Source: Phycisphaerae bacterium
GTDB lineage: Bacteria; Planctomycetota; Phycisphaerae; UBA1845
Assembly (NCBI GenBank): GCA_029260115.1
Contig: JAJDDW010000026.1
Location: 45,947 to 109,946, forward strand
Direction of reading: 5' to 3'
Length of the DNA stretch: 64,000 bases
How positions within the stretch are numbered: position 1 is the stretch's first letter; each line of letters begins with the position of its first letter. Shown here one piece after another: positions 7,681 to 16,189 of the stretch. The translations under genes and the position numbers were made by a program. A model generated the notes under the pieces. The model saw only the letters and a list, made by a program, of their open reading frames with translations. It made no database searches and was not told the origin of the DNA.

Positions 7681-10600
7681 TCATGAAACGCCAAGAAGTC
7701 CTGACTCCGTCCCTGTAGCCGGCGGTGTGAGATCTGCTTGTGAGGAGATGCCACACTCGCCTGTATCTTGATTTCGCTCGATAAGCAGTGAGGCGCCATC
7801 GCAATTGGATTGCGGCTTTGACTTGTCGTGTATTTGCTGTTGTTCCGCTTCCACATACTGAATGGCGCGTCGCTCTTCTTTTTCTTCATCACTAAGGCCT
7901 TGATGTGCTACGTCAGAAAGTGAGCCAAGTGAGTCAAATGAGCCATCAACGCTTGAAATCGCCATTTCTGGGGCAATAGCAGCGACTACTGGCTCAGTTA
8001 CCTGACTCACTTTTTGCTTTTGCCCGTCATTTGTGAGCCTAGACATTGAGTCAATTTCAACGTTTTTCGTGTCTGAGGACAGCTCAGGGCGCAATTGGCT
8101 CACTTGCCCCATGTTTGCTGATAGATAGTCCCTATGAAGATGTAGCACATAACGTCTACGCCCCTCTATGGTTTTCCTAAGCCTAAGCCGAGACGGTGAT
8201 GTGCTGACTAATAGCCCCCGCTCATGCAATCGCTTGTTGAGAGTGGCAACAGTAACAGGTATCACGTCTGTCGTTCCCGCCGCACTTTGGGCGACTTTGT
8301 AGGAGGCGTCAGGATCGAGATATATGTGGTCTTCATCAATCCACCCTACACGAACACCTTGCGGCTCCCAGACATTGTTCAGTCCTAATGTTCGACATCG
8401 CCAGCCCCAGGCCTGTGGTTCACTAGGCTCATGTCCATTTATAGATGCGAGGTGACATGCTCCAGACCCTAAAGCACTAGCAACCAACTCGAGGTAACGC
8501 TTAACAGGATCAACCGCTTCGTGGTGAGCTGACTGTTCGCTAGCAACATTTAGAAGGGTATCCCATACCGTAGCCTTAAGCAGCCCGACATCTACGCCAA
8601 CACTTTCGGCAAACTCTATGAAATACTCCAAACCGAGGTACAGATCGGCAACTAATTCAGGGGTTCGCTTATGTTGGCCTGACTTAGTCGCTTTGTCCCG
8701 AAGCTGCCGTATCTTTTCAGGTAGCTTCGCTTGAATATCATCATACCGGCTTGCTAGCCATTGAACGTAGGCAGACATGCATTGAGCGTACGCACCCTTG
8801 GCTGCGTTATCCTGACACTGGGTCAAGATTTCCCAATCAACCGTCTGTATTCCTACCTCAACTATAAGCATCCTGGCTCGGATAGATTGGCCTTGGGGAA
8901 TATCTTCCCCAGTAGACAGTATCAGTCCCCTAGGGTATTTCGTGGTTCGAAGCGATGAATCAGCGCGCATACGCTGTCGCCCCGCACGGTTGCCCTGTGC
9001 ACGTAGTATTCGATCCGCTTTACGATGAAAACGATTTACATCTTGCGAACTACCGCCAGGTGCAAAGTCATCGATGGTAAGTAACGCATCTTTGGCCGCA
9101 AATGCTAAAGCTTCGAGTGCATTGTCTGTACTAGACCATGACCCTGGTAAAGATTTCGCATCCATTCGTCGTCCAAAGTGTTGCTGTGCAAGAGCGGCAA
9201 TTTCAGTCTTCCCCGTGCCAGTCTGTCCACTTAAGTGAACTGAATATGAACAGTCGGGGAGCACTGCTCTGAATAATGCAGCAAAAACCGGTATCGAAAC
9301 ATGATGCGGTGCAACTTTGAGCATGTCGATACTCGCTTGTACAGCATTATTCCGGTCTACACCCTGTGGCGGTGATGGTAAAGCGTACTTTGCTAATTCA
9401 GGTGACAAGCTCACCTGTATGTTATTTAGTGCGCCAACTGAGCCAATTGCGCCCTCTGCATGTATGTAACACCACACGCCATCCACCAACCGCCAACCTG
9501 TGTGCTCATAAATGGTCTTGGTTGAAATATCAGGGCTCAATGTTTGAATGGCCGCGCGAGCATGATCCTTGATCGCCATCCCAGGAAAGATGATAGCGCT
9601 GCTACCAAGAATTTCGACTGGCCAATTCATTGTGCTGAAAGATGATGCGGTAACGATGAGCTTGCTCGAGGGGCGTCCAGCAACACTTGCCTCAATCTCA
9701 AACGCCCGAGACGGTGCACCGCTACCGTCATCTCTTATGATGTCGGCTGTAATTTCAGCAGAAAAATTAGTCAATGGAACACGCATAATTCCATCGCGCG
9801 TGTCCTTGAGCCAGATAATTCCAGACGATGTGTTTTCATAGGGCACCGATCCATCCGTGTTTTTCTTTTTACCTGTCTGCGATGGCTGAGCTGCCATCAT
9901 CCGCTTAAGTGTACCGAGTTTGTATCCCAGCTTTTTAGCGGTAAGACCAAGTACATCATCAACATCAATCGCCCGTTGCCTTTGATCCAACGTAGCCAAG
10001 TAATCCATTATGGCTCTAGCTGATTCACGTCGATGGCCAGCGGTACTTGACAGAGTGATTCCCTCAAGCAGCTTCTTTACGTGGTATATTGAACCCGGTA
10101 TCGCTTGAGCAATATGTTCCCGCCATCGGTCTATTCCGCGAATGATAACAAAATCGTCAGGATCTAGCCCCTCCGGTAAGCGAGGTGCAACGAAGGCTTC
10201 TATTCCCACTTCATCAAGGCTTCTTAAGCAAGACTGAATCCCTGCATTGCCAGCATCATCCGGATCTAGGCAAATAGTGATCTTTTGTACATTGCAATTT
10301 TCCATCGTCCGGACTTGGTCCCTAGACAACTGCGCCGCAGCACACGCAACTACTCGATCATCACCAGAAGCGTGTAGAACTAGAGCGTCGATCACACCTT
10401 CGACCACGATGATTTCGTTGTGCCCTGCCCGGCGTACACGGTCAAACAATAAAGGTGAACGCTTCGTTTGTTCTAGGCAATTGTCCCCATCTTTAGGGTT
10501 TGGCCATGCAAGCTTGTGAGGCTTACCACCTGGAGGAGTCTTAGTTCGTTCCGGGTAGATACCGTAAAACGTCAGAGGTCGACCGTGTTCATCGTTCCAC

Positions 10601-11268
10601 AAGACAGTGATATACCCCTCCGCTTTGGGCCAACAGATACAAGCGTCTTGCAGGGCTTGGTCTCCAACACCCGAACTAGCAACGGCACGGCTAGCATCTT
10701 GGGAGCTGACATATAGTCCTAACTCGAAGAGACGTATGCTTTCATCATCAATTCCACGCTGATGAAGGTACTCACGGGCAGCCTCTCCTTCTGGCGACCA
10801 TAGTGCCTGTTGCGCATACTCATGCAAGGCGCGAAGAGCAGAACGGCGATCGTCGAGCCTTCTAAGACGCTCGGCAACCGCTTGCGTTACTTCTTTTACC
10901 GGTATCTGCAAACCGGCGATTTCAAACAGCTCGCGAACAATTTGGATATAGCCTAGCCCGCGTGGGGATGTGCCAGCGCCGCCCCGTAGCTTATGAAGAT
11001 ACTGAATCGGGCCACCACCTACCTGACAACCAGCACACCACCACTGCATAGTTTCCGTGTTGACAACGAACGAAGTGCCAGACTGGGACTTGTGCCATGG
11101 GCAGCCACCTTTGTACTTACGGCTGCCTCGTTCTTTCCAAGCATGCTCGGGAGCGGTGTAGATGGCCTCGACACTTAAATGAGGAATTACTTCATTGTTC
11201 AGCGCATCGTGTATGGCGCAATAGTCCTCCCGGGTATTGATCGCTAAGGTTCGGCTGTTAATCGACAC
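7681..11268 (-). CDS. DnaG-type primase fused to a DUF927/ATPase helicase-like region
   Basis: A replication protein of ~1195 residues. Residues ~55-80 form a CHC2-type zinc ribbon (CPWH ... CAGC). A TOPRIM primase core follows, with VVEGVIDAL (~290) and LDPDDAG (~338). The middle resembles DUF927. A P-loop ATPase comes next, with GQTGTGKTE (~688) and LLTIDDF (~735), as in helicases of integrative elements and plasmids. An in-frame ATG at 11358 would overlap the HTH gene by 101 nt. GTG 11268 is preferred: it overlaps by only 11 nt and has the strong site GAGAGGGGG just upstream. The C-terminal ~200 residues are low-complexity. It probably primes and unwinds the element's own origin. Confidence 0.82.
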   Translation of the reverse strand: MSINSRTLAINTREDYCAIHDALNNEVIPHLSVEAIYTAPEHAWKERGSRKYKGGCPWHKSQSGTSFVVNTETMQWWCAGCQVGGGPIQYLHKLRGGAGTSPRGLGYIQIVRELFEIAGLQIPVKEVTQAVAERLRRLDDRRSALRALHEYAQQALWSPEGEAAREYLHQRGIDDESIRLFELGLYVSSQDASRAVASSGVGDQALQDACICWPKAEGYITVLWNDEHGRPLTFYGIYPERTKTPPGGKPHKLAWPNPKDGDNCLEQTKRSPLLFDRVRRAGHNEIIVVEGVIDALVLHASGDDRVVACAAAQLSRDQVRTMENCNVQKITICLDPDDAGNAGIQSCLRSLDEVGIEAFVAPRLPEGLDPDDFVIIRGIDRWREHIAQAIPGSIYHVKKLLEGITLSSTAGHRRESARAIMDYLATLDQRQRAIDVDDVLGLTAKKLGYKLGTLKRMMAAQPSQTGKKKNTDGSVPYENTSSGIIWLKDTRDGIMRVPLTNFSAEITADIIRDDGSGAPSRAFEIEASVAGRPSSKLIVTASSFSTMNWPVEILGSSAIIFPGMAIKDHARAAIQTLSPDISTKTIYEHTGWRLVDGVWCYIHAEGAIGSVGALNNIQVSLSPELAKYALPSPPQGVDRNNAVQASIDMLKVAPHHVSIPVFAALFRAVLPDCSYSVHLSGQTGTGKTEIAALAQQHFGRRMDAKSLPGSWSSTDNALEALAFAAKDALLTIDDFAPGGSSQDVNRFHRKADRILRAQGNRAGRQRMRADSSLRTTKYPRGLILSTGEDIPQGQSIRARMLIVEVGIQTVDWEILTQCQDNAAKGAYAQCMSAYVQWLASRYDDIQAKLPEKIRQLRDKATKSGQHKRTPELVADLYLGLEYFIEFAESVGVDVGLLKATVWDTLLNVASEQSAHHEAVDPVKRYLELVASALGSGACHLASINGHEPSEPQAWGWRCRTLGLNNVWEPQGVRVGWIDEDHIYLDPDASYKVAQSAAGTTDVIPVTVATLNKRLHERGLLVSTSPSRLRLRKTIEGRRRYVLHLHRDYLSANMGQVSQLRPELSSDTKNVEIDSMSRLTNDGQKQKVSQVTEPVVAAIAPEMAISSVDGSFDSLGSLSDVAHQGLSDEEKEERRAIQYVEAEQQQIHDKSKPQSNCDGASLLIERNQDTGECGISSQADLTPPATGTESGLLGVS

Positions 11269-11464
11269 AAGCCACCCCCTCTCTACCCTTGGCATCTTGA
11301 ATAAATTTCTCAAGGTCACGACGGTCAATCCGTACCGAGTGACCGAAGCGCACAGCATTCAGCTGATTTGTTTTCACTAAAGTGAACATCGTCCGTTCGG
11401 ATACCTGTAAAATTTCACTGGCCTGCTTATACGTCAACAACTTCGGAATGAATTTGTCATTCAT
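11258..11464 (-). CDS. AlpA/excisionase-like helix-turn-helix protein
   Basis: A small DNA-binding protein of 68 residues with a MerR/excisionase-type winged HTH: LTYKQASEILQVSERTMFTLVK, then a basic wing (RFGHSVRIDRRDLEKFI). Such proteins bend att DNA (Xis) or activate element genes (AlpA). Its start overlaps the stop of the upstream gene in an ATGA arrangement at 11461-11464, and its end overlaps the primase start, so the three genes are probably translated from one message. This position next to primase and near the integrase fits a directionality factor or a replication regulator. Confidence 0.85.
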   Translation of the reverse strand: MNDKFIPKLLTYKQASEILQVSERTMFTLVKTNQLNAVRFGHSVRIDRRDLEKFIQDAKGREGVACVD

Positions 11465-11994
11465 AATTGGCCTCCACCCAAATCGCCATCTACTTCGTCC
11501 GTAGAAGTAGTTGTCGTATCACCAAGTGAAAATGTAGATGTTTTTTTACTGACCAATATTGACAAGAATCTCACAAGACAGCTTAACACATAGGCCTTGC
11601 AGGATTTCATGACTATGCGATTGCCCTGCCGGCATGCATCATCCACTCGCTTAACCCACTTGAATAGACTAGAAATCGTTCGTGGTCGCTCTTTGCGACA
11701 CCCACCATTAACTGTTGGATTGTTCCGCGCACTTTCGTTAGTAGTTAATCGATGGACACGCCGTTCTTCAAGAACTGCTATCATTTGATCGAAACGTACG
11801 GCGTGCGAGACTCTTCCGCATCGTCGTAGCCTCCGACTAGAACCGCGCAACAATTCTTGAAGACCGCAATCGTGTGAATCCGCCTCATCTAGAGGACTAA
11901 CCGTATTGATAAGATTGACTTTAAGGCCGTCTTGTACCCCGCAGAATAAAAAACGGTAGAATTGCGTAGCCAGATTTTTTTTGTATAATAACAT
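11461..11994 (-). CDS. Hypothetical protein upstream of the HTH gene
   Basis: 177 residues with no family I recognise. It is basic in the middle (RRLRRCGR, HRLTT) and carries a hydrophobic stretch near residues 130-150 (VLSCLVRFLSILV) that could be a short membrane segment. Its reality is supported mainly by the ATGA stop/start overlap with the HTH gene at 11461-11464, which implies translational coupling. The N-terminus is uncertain, since the listed ATG at 11994 lacks a strong ribosome site. It could be a regulatory leader rather than an enzyme. Confidence 0.45.
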   Translation of the reverse strand: MLLYKKNLATQFYRFLFCGVQDGLKVNLINTVSPLDEADSHDCGLQELLRGSSRRLRRCGRVSHAVRFDQMIAVLEERRVHRLTTNESARNNPTVNGGCRKERPRTISSLFKWVKRVDDACRQGNRIVMKSCKAYVLSCLVRFLSILVSKKTSTFSLGDTTTTSTDEVDGDLGGGQL

Positions 11995-12079
11995 ATGTTA
12001 AGTACCTTTGTTTTTCTGCGGGGTGTCTTTGCAGAGACATCCCGCAACTTTTTCACTTACAACATTCAGATCTCTCGAT

Positions 12080-12316
12080 TCAACAAGGGTTATTCGTATC
12101 GGGAGGCTCAGAATTCCGTCCCGAAGGGTTTCCAGAGCGACATTGGACCGAATTTATCGCGGCTTCAATGGCAGCGAGTTGATCCACGCTAAAAAGCCGC
12201 ATAATTCCTGCACGCCCTCGTTCCTGAATTCTCGACTTAGCGAGGGCATAATCAACGCGAGAACGCGACACGTCGAATTTTCGGGCAAGCTCGCCAGTAG
12301 TTAGTAATTGTGCCAT
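12080..12316 (-). CDS. Small MerR/HTH-type DNA-binding protein
   Basis: 78 residues with one clear helix-turn-helix: LLTTGELARKFDVSRSRVDYALAKSRIQ, then a wing containing RLFSVDQLAAIEAAI. The upstream in-frame ATG at 12379 is less likely than ATG 12316, which has GGAG seven bases before it. Its upstream region (12405-12495) carries repeated TCACCGGTGA palindromes, which makes autoregulation likely. The residues RAGIMRLFS read like the wing that senses or contacts DNA in AlpA and MerR relatives. It probably controls this left-end module or the integrase. Confidence 0.75.
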   Translation of the reverse strand: MAQLLTTGELARKFDVSRSRVDYALAKSRIQERGRAGIMRLFSVDQLAAIEAAINSVQCRSGNPSGRNSEPPDTNNPC

Positions 12317-12404
12317 TTGTCGACTCCAAAAAGTTTTTTCTACGTAGTCAAATATGCAAACGTTATGCGAGATGTACAAGAGTCAAATGAGTTAGCGGTC
12401 AGCC

Positions 12405-12495
12405 ATATCACCGCGTATCACCGGTGAAACACGGACAGGGTTGAGCAATGGCTTGTTTTTGAATGTAAATATCACCGGTGATATTCACGGTGAAA
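12405..12495. promoter_or_regulatory. Cluster of TCACCGGTGA palindromes (operator candidate)
   Basis: Two exact TCACCGGTGA decamers occur at 12418-12427 and 12472-12481. The second sits within the perfect 16-bp palindrome ATATCACCGGTGATAT (12469-12484). A half-site (ATATCACCG, 12405-12413) and a shortened version (TTCACGGTGAA, 12484-12494) flank them. The cluster lies directly upstream of the HTH gene that starts at 12316, with centres 54 bp apart (about five helical turns). This is the layout expected of a repressor binding cooperatively and looping, or of an iteron array. Confidence 0.65.
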
Positions 12496-12524
12496 TGGAG
12501 ATTATATTGTTAGGACTACGTATA

Positions 12525-13373
12525 TTAAGTTTTCTTGAGGGTCGGTTTGTAATAATAGATACGACCATTATTTTCTTTTCGCCACATACGACCATCTCGG
12601 TCTATACCGCACATACCGTTTGCACATCTTTCTTTACTGAACTTAGAATTACGAGCCTGAGTTAAATAGCTGCTACTTCCAGAATTTTTTTCGTAATTCG
12701 CAGCATGCTTCGGTGTAAGCCAATCCATGGTCGAACTTGATAAACTTGGAATATTTTCTTGCCAATCGTCTGATGAACACTGTCCTAGTTTGTCTTCTGA
12801 TGATACCGGTGTGTCATTACAAATTGCGCCGACTCTCACTGAACAACGTGTCGGTAAAGCTCCAGCTATCTGTAACATTTGATTTATTCGGCTAAAAGTA
12901 CCTTGCGACGCAAGCACATCTGACCCACCAATTTTTTTAATATCGTCAATTATTACCTCGATCGGGAGAGCGTTGTATGGAACAAGATCGATTTCATGTC
13001 TTTGCACTAATCTCACCAAGAGTGGAATGATTTCTCGCTCGAACGAGGCAATAGGAGTTAAGAGCTCGTCGAAACTCTTCCCAAACAGATTGCTTACAGC
13101 ATCCATTACCCTATCTCGAGCCTTAATGGCGTAGCCAGGAGGTGACTCTATACTCAACGCCCGAACCTGTTTTGGAAACAACTCTTCGCACTGCATGATG
13201 AAGTTGTCATCTATGATGGTTTCCTGTCCGCTTGGAAACAGGGCAGATTGAGAGTTTTCTTGCGATAAAGAATTTACTTGCAAGTGAAGCCAGTTTGCCA
13301 AGAGCAACAGACACTCAGCATGCCGGAATTCCTCGTGGCCAACTGGCGGAACTTGATTCGGGGCTGTAGTCAC
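12525..13373 (-). CDS. Hypothetical protein of the E1 left module
   Basis: 282 residues without a family I can name. The first ~190 residues are mostly helical and acidic (EEFRHAECLLLLANWLHL; FELLTPIASFEREIIPLLVRLVQR). A low-complexity linker follows, and the last ~65 residues form a basic, lysine- and tyrosine-rich tail (GIDRDGRMWRKENNGRIYYYKP). The tail could bind nucleic acid. It is transcribed in the same direction as the downstream HTH gene, separated by the palindrome cluster. Codon use looks like real coding sequence, and no overlapping frame is better. Confidence 0.55.
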   Translation of the reverse strand: MTTAPNQVPPVGHEEFRHAECLLLLANWLHLQVNSLSQENSQSALFPSGQETIIDDNFIMQCEELFPKQVRALSIESPPGYAIKARDRVMDAVSNLFGKSFDELLTPIASFEREIIPLLVRLVQRHEIDLVPYNALPIEVIIDDIKKIGGSDVLASQGTFSRINQMLQIAGALPTRCSVRVGAICNDTPVSSEDKLGQCSSDDWQENIPSLSSSTMDWLTPKHAANYEKNSGSSSYLTQARNSKFSKERCANGMCGIDRDGRMWRKENNGRIYYYKPTLKKT

Positions 13374-13814
13374 TAGTATTTACAATCCTGCATTTGAAGC
13401 TCTTTTGAGCGTTGCAAATCGTATTGCATAGACGTCCAGCATATACGATAGCAGTTTGGAGGATTTGGGGCCAATACTCAACATGATTTACATCCTGATA
13501 CTGCAATCAAAAACGTGTCCCTTAGCAAATTTCACAAGCTCTTGGAAAGCCCTGTTCTCCGGGTTGGAGCTTCCATATTACGATCAATCCAACGAGTACC
13601 AACTGGCCTAGAGAGTCGCTAGGAACGATATTTTCGCTCATTCACCTCAAGTGCAGGCGTTCACGAATATTTGATTCTCAGTTTTGATAAACATGGTTAG
13701 AGGCTTGAATGAATTGTGAATTCCTACAATCGATCTTGCATTCGCATGAAAAATGAACGCCCAAGTGATTTCGCCGAAACAATATGCGATCCTTCACGTG
13801 CCAAAGTTCTGCAC
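13374..13814. other. Gap with no clear gene
   Basis: About 440 bases between two minus-strand hypothetical genes. A 63-codon frame (13315-13506, minus) overlaps the start of its neighbour by 59 nt and looks unlike a protein. No RNA fold, terminator or repeat was seen. It is AT-rich and may hold the promoter of the 282-residue gene. Confidence 0.35.
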
Positions 13815-14135
13815 TCACTGCGTTTCTTCAATCTTCGTTATACAAGCTTTCTGCCTACGCTGTTCTCTATCCTTGCGTACGTTGCCTGCCAATTGTCCAT
13901 GATCAGATAGCTCGTCGCGATACCGATCGATTTCTACAATCAGGCTCTCGACTGCTGCACGGTCAGCTTCACTCTCCACATATGACCGCAGCTGCTCGAC
14001 GCGCCGCAGGTGATCGGTCAGTTCGCGGCATGTCGCTAAAATACCACGATGGCTGCGCTTGAGCTTTGCGGACGGTATTGTTTGCTGAAGCAAGGTCAGA
14101 CGAGTCTCGAGATGCGGGCTAACACCAGTTGCCAT
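13815..14135 (-). CDS. Small coiled-coil hypothetical protein
   Basis: 106 residues, strongly helical, with heptad-like leucines (LETRLTLLQQTI; LRRVEQLRSYVESEADRAAVESLIVEIDRYRDEL) and a basic C-terminal end. Such short coiled-coil proteins are common next to element replication genes, but no specific role can be given. It overlaps the end of the upstream gene by 17 nt, which suggests translation from one message. Confidence 0.55.
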   Translation of the reverse strand: MATGVSPHLETRLTLLQQTIPSAKLKRSHRGILATCRELTDHLRRVEQLRSYVESEADRAAVESLIVEIDRYRDELSDHGQLAGNVRKDREQRRQKACITKIEETQ

Positions 14136-14529
14136 TTGATTCCCTCATGTAATGGAAACACTCCAGTCTCTTTTTTTCTAATTCAGCTAGTGTCATGCCT
14201 CCAATAATAATCCGGTCTGGTCGTTTTTCTTCTTCTATCTCACATGATGTCAGCCACTCAGGTTTCGGGCTTGCTTGCCCAGCCGCCGCATCACGAATTG
14301 CATCCGAGAGCCACTTTGCATTTCCGATGGGAATGATGAAAGATCGTTTGGATGGATACCACACATGTAAACGCCGGTGATTATTCCAAGTTCTTAGGCG
14401 GACATAAGTCCGTCCTCCGTGCTGACGACGATTGACCAATACGGTTCGCCATTCATCCCAGGGAACCGCAGCCATGAATTCATCTACGGTCTTGAGTATT
14501 GAACTTTTTTGAGTGGAACGTGCGGTCAT
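14119..14529 (-). CDS. Hypothetical protein, possibly a DNA-binding element protein
   Basis: 136 residues. The central part has a beta-rich, arginine/tryptophan-rich segment (GGRTYVRLRTWNNHRRLHVWYPSKRSFIIPI) followed by a helix (AKWLSDAIRDAAAG), which fits a small DNA- or RNA-binding domain. The start at ATG 14529 is clean, and the gene overlaps the next by 17 nt. I recognise no named family. Upstream lies a gene-free stretch with TTTGCA repeats. Confidence 0.55.
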   Translation of the reverse strand: MTARSTQKSSILKTVDEFMAAVPWDEWRTVLVNRRQHGGRTYVRLRTWNNHRRLHVWYPSKRSFIIPIGNAKWLSDAIRDAAAGQASPKPEWLTSCEIEEEKRPDRIIIGGMTLAELEKKRLECFHYMRESNGNWC

Positions 14530-14946
14530 TTTGAAGCCTCCGTGCTTCTAATGCGTGTCGTTTCAACGGCATTAATCTTATCACACGACAATTGTCCACG
14601 CAATGTGTCCCCTATCCCCACGTTAAAAAAATTGGTATTCGTTAACGCGCAATAGTGTGTCGATTCACCTTGTTTTGAAGGCCTATAGTTACTATTTGCA
14701 ACTCGGTGCATCGCTTTGCATGGCAATGCGTCCCTTTGCAATACGGCACTTGTTTAAGTACTTACGAGATCCACAGTACCCCGGCCATCGCTGAGATACT
14801 GACCAACCGTAGACTTGCAATATCGACGCTGATAATTAACACACAAGCTCCACAGCTATCCACCCGCACAGATATTTCTAACACGGTTAAGCACCATCTC
14901 CGCAAGCGTTTCCTGACAAAGTCTTGACACCCCTCTCATCGTCGAG
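14530..14946. other. Gene-poor stretch with repeated TTTGCA motifs
   Basis: About 417 bases with no convincing gene. TTTGCA/TTGCAA motifs recur at roughly 14695, 14713, 14734 and 14813, the middle ones inside an imperfect ~18-bp direct repeat (GCATCGCTTTGCATGG versus GCGTCCCTTTGCAATA). This could be an iteron-type origin or an operator array for the genes on the left. The copies are too degenerate to decide. Confidence 0.3.
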
Positions 14947-15180
14947 CTATTCATCGTGGGATTTTGAATCCCCGGCGACTGCGGAATCAACCGTTTCGCT
15001 GGGTCGATCCTTGCCCAACTTACCGGATCGTAGCAGTGAACCGATAAGAATCGCAGCCGCATCGCACTCTGTTAGGTACTTTGGGGTCTTCGCGCTCCCA
15101 TGAGCAATCCCAAATCCATCGACGAGACCATCTTCGAAGAATCGACCGCAAACGTCACGCCTTGCCGATGATATCCGCAC
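14947..15180 (-). CDS. Possible small hypothetical protein
   Basis: 77 residues, hydrophilic and acidic at the C-terminus (SETVDSAVAGDSKSHDE), with a helix TECDAAAILIGSLLRSG. It would be transcribed divergently from the XRE regulator at 15247, leaving 66 bases between them. Such divergent pairs are common for regulator and target, but nothing in the sequence identifies a family. A competing frame (15072-15524, minus) covers the same area and looks worse. Confidence 0.35.
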   Translation of the reverse strand: MRISSARRDVCGRFFEDGLVDGFGIAHGSAKTPKYLTECDAAAILIGSLLRSGKLGKDRPSETVDSAVAGDSKSHDE

Positions 15181-15246
15181 ATAGCAAAGGCATGTCCACG
15201 GCTGTCACAGCAGCGTTTACGAGCGTTCACTACCGCATAGGCATAC

Positions 15247-15546
15247 ATGGATACTGTTGTCGTCGACATCAAGCGAATCCGCATGGTGCTGACCATGTTT
15301 GCTATTACCCAAGGCGAGCTAGCACGTGCATCCAACACAAGCACAGCGATGGTCAGCCTGATACTCGCTGGCCAGAAACGTCCGTCAATTCGAACGGCTG
15401 TCGCGATTGCGCATGGCGTTGAGAAGTTACTGACCGACAACCACCGATTGGACACAGCATTCTTCATCAAGAGCGAGAGGACAACTATCGCAACTCCGCC
15501 TGCCACGGCTGAGCCGCCGCGCATTCGGCGACCTCCGCGCCGCTAG
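15247..15546 (+). CDS. XRE/Cro-CI family transcriptional regulator
   Basis: 99 residues with a lambda-repressor-type HTH: FAITQGELARASNTSTAMVSLI, then LAGQKRPSIRTAVAIAHGVEKLL, the usual five-helix XRE layout. The C-terminus is a short proline/arginine-rich tail. It is the only clearly plus-strand gene in this part of the element and lies opposite the neighbouring genes, as phage-like repressors do. It probably represses integrase, replication or accessory genes. Confidence 0.85.
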   Translation: MDTVVVDIKRIRMVLTMFAITQGELARASNTSTAMVSLILAGQKRPSIRTAVAIAHGVEKLLTDNHRLDTAFFIKSERTTIATPPATAEPPRIRRPPRR

Positions 15547-15734
15547 TCCACCGACTGCGAAGCCCGCTCCTCCTGTTCGTCCCAAGCCAATTCATCTACG
15601 CCGGTACGCGAGTCCAGGATATAGAACGTGGCGTTGCCATCTACCTCCCTAAAGGCGACCTGCTTTCCGTGCGCAGCCAGCATGTGCAGCAGGCTTGCGC
15701 AGTTCTTCGCGGCAATCCAAAGCGCTTCCTCCAT
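15543..15734 (-). CDS. Hypothetical protein, or the displaced 3' half of the upstream gene
   Basis: 63 residues (IAAKNCASLLHMLAAHGKQ, then FREVDGNATFYILDSRTG) that look like a natural helix followed by a beta hairpin. It overlaps the upstream gene by 86 nt in another frame. The end of that upstream frame reads like out-of-frame sequence, whereas this one reads well. It may be an independent coupled gene starting at ATG 15734, or the true C-terminus after a frameshift. Its stop overlaps the convergent XRE stop. Confidence 0.5.
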   Translation of the reverse strand: MEEALWIAAKNCASLLHMLAAHGKQVAFREVDGNATFYILDSRTGVDELAWDEQEERASQSVD

Positions 15735-16026
15735 CGCGTGGCTGGTTCATCGCATGTCTATACACCAGATCCTGGGCGAAATTGCCGATGTCGTTCCAGC
15801 GGACACCGACATTCATCGCATTCTCGAGCATCGTCTGGAAGACGTCGAACACATCGTGATACTCCTGTTCCCGCGCCCAGTAGTCTTCGTCTTCCCATGT
15901 CCAATCGCCTTCGACGGTGACCTTGTTGGAAGTTTCGCCGTCATGGTCCAGCCGGTGCGGAACCTGTTCTTCGTGTTCCGTCGGAGCTTCTGTCTCTGGT
16001 TTTGAATCTCTCTGTTGCTTTGCCAT
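15649..16026 (-). CDS. Acidic hypothetical protein, possibly frameshifted at its end
   Basis: 125 residues from ATG 16026, preceded by AAAGGTGG at a good distance. The first half is charged and disordered (KPETEAPTEHEEQ). The middle is aromatic and acidic (GDWTWEDEDYWAREQEYHDVFDVFQTMLENAMNVG in two parts). The last ~25 residues are cysteine/arginine-rich and unlike the rest, and the alternative frame at 15543-15734 is more protein-like. No family is recognised. Confidence 0.5.
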   Translation of the reverse strand: MAKQQRDSKPETEAPTEHEEQVPHRLDHDGETSNKVTVEGDWTWEDEDYWAREQEYHDVFDVFQTMLENAMNVGVRWNDIGNFAQDLVYRHAMNQPRDGGSALDCREELRKPAAHAGCARKAGRL

Positions 16027-16189
16027 GTCACACCACCTTTCACTATTCTCTCCGGCTACTTGAAAACACACGGCGGAAGAATCAGACGAGCAACGACGGC
16101 CCGCCTTGGTAGTGAAATTAGGGTGTGGAGCTACGATGTGGTGGGTTTCAGGTTCCGCCGCCGCGATTGGCTCTGCGGCATCTGGCTCC

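Noticed and set aside
7443..7892. A 149-codon minus-strand frame between integrase and primase
   Set aside because: It overlaps both the primase C-terminal end and the integrase start in another frame and has non-protein-like composition.
12441..12665. A 74-codon plus-strand frame over the palindrome cluster
   Set aside because: It overlaps the end of a minus-strand gene and the operator sites, and its sequence does not look like a protein.
14526..14741. A 71-codon minus-strand frame overlapping the 136-residue gene start
   Set aside because: The four-base overlap looks attractive, but the sequence is unlike a protein and covers the TTTGCA repeat region.
15072..15524. A 150-codon minus-strand frame opposite the XRE regulator
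   Set aside because: It is antisense to a clear HTH gene and its sequence is Ser/Arg/Val-rich shadow.
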